Source: Methylobacterium sp.
GTDB lineage: Bacteria > Pseudomonadota > Alphaproteobacteria > Rhizobiales > Beijerinckiaceae
NCBI GenBank assembly: GCA_021154065.1
Contig: JAJKJG010000026.1
Span: 1 to 6,156 of the forward strand
Length of the DNA: 6,156 nt
Direction of reading: 5' to 3'
The notes under the pieces: generated by a model
What the model saw: only the letters and a program-made list of their open reading frames with translations
The model's database searches: none
What the model was told of the DNA's origin: nothing
Part shown: positions 1-5,016 of the stretch, piece after piece
Position numbering within the stretch: the first letter of the stretch is position 1
How the letters are laid out: every line of letters begins with the position of its first letter
Position numbers and translations under genes: made by a program

Positions 1-1
1 C

Positions 2-435
2 ATGCTTCCCGCCTTCGCCGGCCCCGCCGTTTTCGCGCTCCATCCGCGGCTTGAGGCCGACACCTTGCCGTCGGGGACCTCGCGCTCGCCTCGGTCCTGC
101 TCCTCAACGATGCCCGCTTCCCCTGGTTCGTGCTGGTGCCGCGCCGCCCGGACGCGACCGAGCTGACCGACCTCTCGGACACCGACGCCGAGACGCTGAT
201 GCGCGAGATCCGCACCGCGTCGCGGGTGATGCTCGCGCTTGCAAAGCCCGACAAGATCAACGTCGCGGCGCTCGGCAACCGGGTGCCGCAGCTCCATGTC
301 CATGTCATCGGCCGCTTCCGCTCCGACCCGGCCTGGCCCGCCCCGGTGTGGGGCGTCGGCGAGGCGCAGCCCTATCCGGCGCACGCCGCGGCGGCGCTGA
401 CCGAGCGCGCGGCGGCGCTGTTCGCGGCGGCCTGA
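2..435 (+). pseudogene. HIT-family (histidine triad) nucleotide hydrolase, frameshifted near its N-terminus
   Basis: HIT proteins hydrolyse or transfer nucleotide phosphoester bonds in the cytoplasm; the substrate of this branch is not known to me. The frame ending at 435 carries NVAALGN followed by QLHVHVIGR. This is the HIT signature with glutamine in place of the first histidine (codon 289-291) and the other two kept (codons 295-297 and 301-303), including the middle, nucleophilic one. The N-terminal family segment FALHPRLEADTLP is encoded in a different frame, from the ATG at 2, and continues as VGDLALASVLLLND only after a shift at about 68-70, where one base appears to be missing. The downstream frame has a stop (52-54) just upstream, so as written only a shortened product from GTG 130 (101 residues) could be made. 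With the base restored, the product would be about 144 residues, normal for the family. nudC follows after 12 nt. The break could be a real mutation or a sequence error. Confidence 0.8.
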
Positions 436-447
436 GCGGAAGCGCCG

Positions 448-1380
448 ATGTCCCAAAGCGCCTTCGAACGCCTCGGCTTCGTCCGCAACCCGCTGTCCCG
501 GCACAGCGCCGAGCGCGATCACGATCTCGTCGCGCGTTATCTCGCCGATGCCGGGGCCTTGACCATCGCCATCGCCGGCGAGATCCCGATCCTGCGCCGG
601 AACGGCGCCGGAATGACCGGCCTCCTGCCCCTCGCCGATCTCGAGCGCGTCGAGGCGCGCCACGAGCAGGCCTTCCTCGGCACGATCGACGGGCGGCCGG
701 TGTTCGGCACCGCGCTCGACGCGTCCGCCGCCGAGACCTTCAAGCGCGGCGACGAGCATCTCGCGATCGACCTGCGCTCGATCGCCGTCCAGGGGTTGGT
801 GCCGGCAGACGAGCTCGGCATCCTGGCCGAGGCGAAGGCGCTGCTGTTCTGGCATTCGCGTCACCGCTTCTGCCCGAATTGCGGCGCTCCGACCGCGGTC
901 TCCTCGGCCGGCTTCCGCCGCGACTGCGCCGCCTGCGGCACGCAGCATTTCCCGCGTACCGACCCGGTCGCGATCATGCTCGTCCACCGCGGCGAGCATT
1001 GCCTTCTCGGCCGCCAGGCGCGCTTCATCGCCAACTCCTATTCCTGCCTTGCGGGCTTCATCGAGCCCGGCGAGACGATCGAGGACGCCGTCCGGCGCGA
1101 GACCTTCGAGGAGGCCGGGATCGAGGTCGGCGCGGTGCGCTACGGCGCCTCTCAGCCCTGGCCGTTCCCCTCCTCGTTGATGATCGGCTGCTTCGGCGAG
1201 GCGCTGACCGAGGCGATCACGCTCGACCGCGACGAGCTCGAGGACGGGCGCTGGTTCGCCAAGGACGAGGTCCGCCTGATGCTCGCCCGCGAGCACCCGG
1301 ACGGGCTCATCACCCCGCCGCCGATGGCGATTGCGCATTTCCTGATGCGGAGCTGGGTCGAAGGTGCCGGCCCCGGCTGA
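448..1380 (+). CDS. nudC: NudC, NAD+/NADH pyrophosphatase (Nudix hydrolase with zinc ribbon)
   Basis: This cytoplasmic enzyme cleaves NADH (and NAD+) to NMNH/NMN plus AMP, and in characterised bacteria also removes NAD caps from RNA 5' ends. The 310-residue product shows the expected order. An N-terminal NudC-type domain covers roughly residues 1-130. A zinc ribbon has two CxxC pairs, C142/C145 and C160/C163. It leads through PRTDPVAIML into the Nudix fold. The Nudix box spans G203-I225, matching GX5EX7REUXEEXGU with R217-E218 and E221-E222. The NADH-pyrophosphatase hallmark SQPWPFPSS sits at 235-243, separating it from other Nudix enzymes. E. coli NudC is shorter (257); the extra length is in the N-terminal domain, as I would expect for alphaproteobacteria. 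The ATG at 448 has GGAAG (438-442) five bases upstream and lies 12 nt after the HIT frame, suggesting one operon. The last 17 bp overlap the next gene. Confidence 0.96.
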   Translation: MSQSAFERLGFVRNPLSRHSAERDHDLVARYLADAGALTIAIAGEIPILRRNGAGMTGLLPLADLERVEARHEQAFLGTIDGRPVFGTALDASAAETFKRGDEHLAIDLRSIAVQGLVPADELGILAEAKALLFWHSRHRFCPNCGAPTAVSSAGFRRDCAACGTQHFPRTDPVAIMLVHRGEHCLLGRQARFIANSYSCLAGFIEPGETIEDAVRRETFEEAGIEVGAVRYGASQPWPFPSSLMIGCFGEALTEAITLDRDELEDGRWFAKDEVRLMLAREHPDGLITPPPMAIAHFLMRSWVEGAGPG

Positions 1381-2611
1381 GCGCTGCCGCTGCTGCATCG
1401 TCGGCGGCGGACCCGCCGGCATGATGCTGGGCTTCCTTCTGGCGCGCGCCGGCGTCGACGTGATCGTGCTCGAGAAGCACGCCCACTTCCTGCGCGATTT
1501 CCGCGGCGACACCGTCCATCCCTCGACGCTCGAGCTGATCCACGAGCTCGGCCTGCTCGACGCCTTCCTGCGCCGGCCGCATCAGGAATTGAGAGAGATC
1601 AGGGGCATGGTCGGCGACACCGAGCTCACGCTCGCCGACTTCTCGCATCTGCCGACGCGCTGCCGGTTCGTTGCGTTCATGCCGCAGTGGGATTTCCTCG
1701 ATTTCCTGGCCCTGCATGCCAAAGCCTATCCCGGCTTCGCGTTGCGCATGCGGGCCGAAGCCACCGACCTCATCACGGAGGGTGGGCGCGTCGTCGGCGT
1801 GCGCGCGCGGACGCCCGAAGGCGAGCTCGAGATCCGGGCCGACCTCGTCGTCGGCGCCGACGGCCGCCATTCGCTCGTGCGCGAAAAGGCCGGCCTTGCG
1901 GTCGAGGATATCGGGGCGCCTATGGACGCGCTCTGGATGCGCCTTCCGCGCCGCCCGGACGACCCCGAGCAGCCGGTCGGCCGGTTCGGCGCCGGCGAGA
2001 TCTACGTCATGCTGAACCGCGGCGACTACTACCAATGCGCGCTCGTCATTCCGAAGGGCGGCTTCGACGCGCTGAAGGAGCGCGGGCTCGAGGCCCTGCG
2101 GGCGCGCATCGCCGCGCTCGCGCCGTTCGTCGCCGACCGCGTCGGCGCGCTGCAAAGCTGGGACGACCTCAAGCTGCTGACCGTCGCGGTCGACCGCCTG
2201 ACCGAATGGTCGCGTCCCGGCCTCTCGTGCATCGGCGACGCGGCGCACGCGATGTCGCCGGTCGGCGGCGTCGGCATCAACCTCGCGGTCCAGGATGGGG
2301 TCGCGGCAGCGAACATCCTCTATCGGCCGCTGCTCGACCGCGCGGTGACGCTCGCCGACCTGCGGGCGGTGCAGCGGCGGCGCGAGCTGCCGATGCGCAT
2401 CATCCAGCGCATGCAGGTGCTCGTCCAGAACCGCATCATCGGCCCGACGCTGGGCAGCCGGGCGAAGCCGACGCCGCCCTGGGTGCTGCGGCTTTTCGCC
2501 CGCCTGCCGTTCCTGCGCCGGATTCCAGCCCGGCTGATCGGCTTAGGGTTCCGGCCGGAGCATATCCGGACGCCCGAGGCCGCGAAGGGCGCGCCTACCC
2601 CGGCTCCTTGA
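1364..2611 (+). CDS. FAD-dependent monooxygenase/oxidoreductase (PHBH/UbiH-like fold), substrate unknown
   Basis: This 415-residue cytoplasmic flavoprotein carries the three fingerprints of class A aromatic hydroxylases. The ADP-binding loop IVGGGPAG lies at residues 12-19 with the ribose-binding acidic residue E37. The DG motif is VVGADGRHS (162-170, D166-G167). The GD motif is CIGDAAHAMSP (289-299), followed by GGVGINLAVQD. Family members use NAD(P)H and O2 to hydroxylate aromatic or quinone-like substrates; nothing here identifies the substrate. The C-terminal part (about 345-415) is basic, with a hydrophobic patch (WVLRLFARLPFL), and could touch the membrane; that is inference. The GTG at 1364 is the only start codon between an in-frame TGA (1343-1345) and the FAD loop, so the start is well fixed. 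It lies inside nudC (17-bp overlap), implying coupled translation. There is no strong Shine-Dalgarno sequence. The 3' end overlaps pheA on the other strand by 17 bp. Confidence 0.9.
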   Translation: MPAPAERCRCCIVGGGPAGMMLGFLLARAGVDVIVLEKHAHFLRDFRGDTVHPSTLELIHELGLLDAFLRRPHQELREIRGMVGDTELTLADFSHLPTRCRFVAFMPQWDFLDFLALHAKAYPGFALRMRAEATDLITEGGRVVGVRARTPEGELEIRADLVVGADGRHSLVREKAGLAVEDIGAPMDALWMRLPRRPDDPEQPVGRFGAGEIYVMLNRGDYYQCALVIPKGGFDALKERGLEALRARIAALAPFVADRVGALQSWDDLKLLTVAVDRLTEWSRPGLSCIGDAAHAMSPVGGVGINLAVQDGVAAANILYRPLLDRAVTLADLRAVQRRRELPMRIIQRMQVLVQNRIIGPTLGSRAKPTPPWVLRLFARLPFLRRIPARLIGLGFRPEHIRTPEAAKGAPTPAP

Positions 2612-3449
2612 TCTTTTCCCGGAAGGGGTGCGCCGGGAAGACGCCGAGGATGTGGAGCTCCTTCGAGAAATAGGCGAGCTCCTCGAGGGCACGCTTGAGG
2701 TCGATGTCCTCGGGGTGGCCGTCGACCTCGGCGTAGAACTGGGTCGCGAAGAACTGGCCCTCGATCATGTAGCTCTCGAGCTTCGTCATGTTGACGCCGT
2801 TCGTCGCAAAGCCGCCGAGCGCCTTGTAGAGCGCCGCCGGCAGGTTGCGGACGCGGAAGACGAAGCTCGTGACCGTCGCGCCGTTCTGCGGCGCCGCCCA
2901 GTCGGGCGCGCTCGACAGGATGATGAAGCGGGTGGTGTTGTGGGCCTCGTCCTCGACGTCCTCGGCGAGCGTCTTGAGGCCATAGACCTCGGCGGCGAGG
3001 CGCGGCGCGAGCGAGGCCCGGGTCGGGTCCTTGGCCTCGGCGGTCTCGCGCGCCGAGCCCGCGGTGTCGCCGGCGACGACGGCCTTCAGCCCGAGCTTGC
3101 GGATGATCTTGCGGCACTGGCCGAGCGCGTGGACGTGGCTGTGCACGGTCTTGATGGTGCCGAGATCGGCGTCCGCGGTCGCGAGCAGCTGGAAATGGAT
3201 CGGCAGGAAATGCTCGCCGACGATATGCAGCCCGGAGGTCGGGAGGAGGTGGTGGATGTCGGCGACGCGGCCGGCGATCGAGTTCTCGATCGGGATCATG
3301 GCGAGCGCCGCCTCGCCGTCGCTGACCGCCGCGAAAGCATCCTCGAAGGTCGGACAGGGCAGCGCCTGCCAGTCCGGATGAGTCTCCTGGCAGGCGATGT
3401 GGGAGTTCGCGCCGGGCTCGCCCTGGAAGGCGATGATGGTCTTGCTCAT
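2595..3449 (-). CDS. pheA: PheA, monofunctional prephenate dehydratase with ACT domain
   Basis: It converts prephenate to phenylpyruvate, with loss of water and CO2, in phenylalanine synthesis in the cytoplasm. The 284-residue protein has no chorismate mutase domain, so it is the stand-alone form rather than the enterobacterial fusion. The periplasmic-binding-like catalytic domain covers about 3-180, with [11 protein letters not shown] near 52-62 and the hallmark NTTRFIIL (171-178), which includes the catalytic Thr-Arg-Phe. The ACT regulatory domain covers about 193-270. Its two phenylalanine-binding motifs differ from E. coli: PAAL instead of PGAL (204-207) and ESYM instead of ESRP (225-228). 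ATG 3449 overlaps the kdsB stop by 4 bp (ATGA) and has GGAG (3456-3459, minus strand) six bases upstream, a typical coupled start. The TAG stop lies within the end of the convergent FAD gene, so there is no room for a separate terminator. Confidence 0.95.
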   Translation of the reverse strand: MSKTIIAFQGEPGANSHIACQETHPDWQALPCPTFEDAFAAVSDGEAALAMIPIENSIAGRVADIHHLLPTSGLHIVGEHFLPIHFQLLATADADLGTIKTVHSHVHALGQCRKIIRKLGLKAVVAGDTAGSARETAEAKDPTRASLAPRLAAEVYGLKTLAEDVEDEAHNTTRFIILSSAPDWAAPQNGATVTSFVFRVRNLPAALYKALGGFATNGVNMTKLESYMIEGQFFATQFYAEVDGHPEDIDLKRALEELAYFSKELHILGVFPAHPFREKIKEPG

Positions 3450-4186
3450 GGCTGTCTCCGCGCGAGGATCGCCCGCGCCCGCTCGAGATCGTGGGGAGCA
3501 TCGACCCCGAGCGGCACGTCGTCGACAACGACCGCGTCGATGCGCATGCCGGCTTCGAGCGCGCGCAGCTGCTCCAGGCGCTCGCGGCGCTCGAGTGGCG
3601 ATGGCGGCAGCGCGACGAAGCGCGCGAGCGCGCGGCGGCGATAGGCGTAGAGGCCGATATGGTGGTAGAGCGGCCCCTCGCCCGACGGCGCCGTCGCGCG
3701 GGTGAAATACAGCGCCCGCAGGCGCCCGGGCGCGACCTCGCTGCCGACGAGCTTCACCACGTTCGGGTCGGTGCGCTCCTCGGGCCGCAAGATCGCGGCG
3801 GCGAGCGTCGCGATGTCGACGGCGGCGTCGGCGAGCGGCGTGATCGCGGCCGCGATCGCCCGCGGGTCGATCGTCGGCAGGTCGCCCTGGACGTTCACCA
3901 CGGTGTCGTGGCGGCCTTCGGGATCGATCGCCTCGACCGCCTCGAAGATCCGGTCCGAGCCCGAGACGTGGTCGTCCCGGGTCATCACCGCCCGCCCGCC
4001 CGCCTTCTCGACCGCCGCGGCGATGGCCGGGGCGTCGGTCGCGACGGCGACCGGTCCGATGCCGGCCTCGCAGGCGCGGCGCCAGACATGCACGATCATC
4101 GGCTCGCCGAGGATGTCGGCGAGCGGCTTCTCCGGCAGCCGCGTCGCCTTGAGGCGCGCCGGAATGAGGACGATCGGATCGGACAC
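3446..4186 (-). CDS. kdsB: KdsB, 3-deoxy-manno-octulosonate cytidylyltransferase (CMP-KDO synthetase)
   Basis: It activates KDO with CTP to give CMP-KDO, the sugar donor for the lipopolysaccharide inner core, in the cytoplasm. The 246-residue product has the usual family length. The nucleotide-binding N-terminus is [15 protein letters not shown] (8-22). SGSDR (75-79) corresponds to the family's SGTDR. The VNVQGDLP segment (97-104) contains the metal-binding aspartate D102. [20 protein letters not shown] residues (198-213, with RER in place of REK) and GVDAPHDLE (227-235) match the C-terminal signatures. The start is GTG at 4186. An in-frame TAA lies upstream (4223-4225 on the plus strand) with no other start codon between, so it is well fixed although no Shine-Dalgarno sequence is visible (the upstream stretch reads cttcctcc). 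The stop overlaps the pheA start by 4 bp, giving a kdsB-pheA operon. cycM is transcribed divergently. Confidence 0.95.
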   Translation of the reverse strand: MSDPIVLIPARLKATRLPEKPLADILGEPMIVHVWRRACEAGIGPVAVATDAPAIAAAVEKAGGRAVMTRDDHVSGSDRIFEAVEAIDPEGRHDTVVNVQGDLPTIDPRAIAAAITPLADAAVDIATLAAAILRPEERTDPNVVKLVGSEVAPGRLRALYFTRATAPSGEGPLYHHIGLYAYRRRALARFVALPPSPLERRERLEQLRALEAGMRIDAVVVDDVPLGVDAPHDLERARAILARRQP

Positions 4187-4221
4187 GGAGGAAGCGCAGC
4201 GGTTCTGGGATTTGCCGGCTG

Positions 4222-4248
4222 CTTAGCAGGGGGACCGGGCGTTGTCAT
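4222..4248 (-). promoter_or_regulatory. Candidate kdsB-pheA promoter
   Basis: On the minus strand, ATGACA (4248-4243) matches the sigma-70 -35 consensus at 5 of 6 positions. After 15 bp comes GCTAAG (4227-4222) as a weak -10. This places transcription start roughly 30 nt before the GTG of kdsB. The -10 is part of the decamer GCTAAGCAGC, which also occurs in the cycM promoter. The spacer is shorter than the ideal 17 bp, so this is a prediction only. Confidence 0.35.
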
Positions 4249-4282
4249 CGCGGCCCCGCGCTGCGACGAGAAGGCCGCGATG
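4246..4282. repeat. 10-bp perfect inverted repeat in the kdsB/cycM divergent region
   Basis: CATCGCGGCC (4246-4255) and GGCCGCGATG (4273-4282) are exact reverse complements separated by 17 nt. The left arm overlaps the candidate kdsB -35 hexamer and the right arm lies just upstream of the candidate cycM -35. The repeat could be an operator for a dimeric regulator or form a hairpin. No T-tract follows either side, so it does not look like a classical terminator. Confidence 0.5.
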
Positions 4283-4288
4283 GCGTTG

Positions 4289-4316
4289 TTGCCAAAGCCG
4301 GCGCGATGCGGCTAAG
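4289..4316 (+). promoter_or_regulatory. Candidate cycM promoter
   Basis: TTGCCA (4289-4294) matches the -35 consensus at 5 of 6 positions. Sixteen bases later GCTAAG (4311-4316) is a weak -10. Transcription would begin near 4323, about 54 nt before the cycM ATG. The same decamer GCTAAGCAGC surrounds the predicted -10 of the divergent kdsB promoter. Prediction only. Confidence 0.35.
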
Positions 4317-4322
4317 CAGCGC

Positions 4323-4334
4323 CGCGGGCCCGCG
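4323..4334. repeat. 12-bp GC palindrome at the predicted cycM transcription start
   Basis: CGCGGGCCCGCG is a perfect 12-bp palindrome directly downstream of the candidate cycM -10 element. It could be a regulator site or a local structure in the cycM leader. Pure G/C palindromes also arise by chance in DNA this GC-rich, so only the repeat itself is certain. Confidence 0.3.
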
Positions 4335-4376
4335 CCCCCTCACCCTGCCGCCGTCGCGCAGGATGGAGCTCTCGTG

Positions 4377-4916
4377 ATGGACTCTTTCGAGGTCAACAAG
4401 ATCGCCGGCGCGCTTCTCGGCGTGCTGCTCTTCGTGATGGGCCTCAACATCGTCTCGGGCGCCCTGTTCGCGCCGAAGAAGGCCGGCGAGGCCGGCTATG
4501 CGCTCCCCGAAGCCGTGGCCGAGAGCGCGACGCCCCAGCAGGCCGCCGCACCGTCCGAGCCGCTGCCGGTCCTCCTCGCCAAGGCCGATCCGGCCAAGGG
4601 CCAGGCCGCGGCCAAGAAGTGCCAGGCCTGCCACACCTTCGAGAAGGGCGGGCCGAACAAGGTCGGCCCGAACCTTTACGGCGTCGTCGGCGGCCCGAAG
4701 GCGCACGCGCAGACCTTCAACTACTCGGCCGCCCTCAAGGGCAAAGGCGGCGATTGGAATTTCGAGGAGCTCGACAAGTTCATCCACAACCCGAAGGGCG
4801 CCATTCCCGGCACGATCATGGCTTTCGCCGGCATTCCGTCGGCGGACGAGCGCGCCAATGTCCTTGCCTACCTGCGCAGCCTCGCCGACAGTCCGGTCCC
4901 GCTGCCGACGCCTTGA
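4377..4916 (+). CDS. cycM: CycM-like membrane-anchored c-type cytochrome (c552 family)
   Basis: This monohaem cytochrome c is tethered to the inner membrane with its haem domain in the periplasm. In Bradyrhizobium the CycM protein carries electrons to the aa3-type terminal oxidase, so the same respiratory role is likely here. The 179-residue product opens with MDSFEVNKIAGALLG. A single uncleaved transmembrane segment covers about residues 9-31. A linker rich in Ala, Pro and Glu (about 35-68) follows, then a class I cytochrome domain. The haem site is CQACH (C82, C85, H86), followed by KVGPNLYGVVG (95-105). The probable axial methionine is M148 in PGTIMAFAGI. The ATG at 4377 has GGAG (4365-4368) eight bases upstream, and the protein from this start matches the family N-terminus, so the longer open frame upstream is not used. 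It is divergent from kdsB. The stop codon lies inside a strong hairpin. Confidence 0.92.
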   Translation: MDSFEVNKIAGALLGVLLFVMGLNIVSGALFAPKKAGEAGYALPEAVAESATPQQAAAPSEPLPVLLAKADPAKGQAAAKKCQACHTFEKGGPNKVGPNLYGVVGGPKAHAQTFNYSAALKGKGGDWNFEELDKFIHNPKGAIPGTIMAFAGIPSADERANVLAYLRSLADSPVPLPTP

Positions 4917-4945
4917 GCGCGCGTCGAGCTCGCGGGCTCAAGGCG
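4909..4945 (+). terminator. Strong hairpin spanning the cycM stop codon; possible terminator
   Basis: CGCCTTGAGC (4909-4918) and GCTCAAGGCG (4936-4945) form a perfect 10-bp stem. After a G/G mismatch, CGCG (4920-4923) pairs with CGCG (4931-4934), leaving a 7-nt loop. The TGA stop (4914-4916) is in the 5' arm. No T-run follows, so it may act as a U-tract-independent terminator or as a 3' end stabiliser, separating cycM from the downstream transporter gene. Confidence 0.5.
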
Positions 4946-5016
4946 AGGCCGCCGAGATCATCACCGGTTTCCTCGGTCCGAACCGCCGCTGCTGCGCCGG
5001 CGACTGGATACGCCAT

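Noticed and set aside
60..75. Programmed ribosomal frameshift in the HIT gene
   Set aside because: No slippery heptamer, stimulatory hairpin or internal Shine-Dalgarno sequence is visible at the junction; a one-base loss is simpler.
51..1424. 457-codon open frame on the plus strand across HIT and nudC
   Set aside because: Its product is an Arg/Ala/Pro-rich sequence with no domains, in a shifted frame over two recognisable genes; long shadow frames are expected at this GC content.
1310..2248. 312-codon minus-strand frame opposite the FAD gene
   Set aside because: Antisense to a gene with clear FAD motifs; the translation shows no recognisable family features.
2320..3528. 402-codon minus-strand frame over pheA and the end of the FAD gene
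   Set aside because: It overlaps pheA in another frame and is low-complexity Arg/Pro-rich; PheA explains the region.
2628..4315. Plus-strand frames opposite pheA and kdsB (2628-3644 and 3491-4315)
   Set aside because: They are mirror frames of confidently identified minus-strand genes and have no motifs of their own.
4949..4976. CCGAG/CTCGG hairpin after cycM as a terminator
   Set aside because: Only five pairs with a long loop and no T-tract; the upstream hairpin at 4909-4945 is far stronger.
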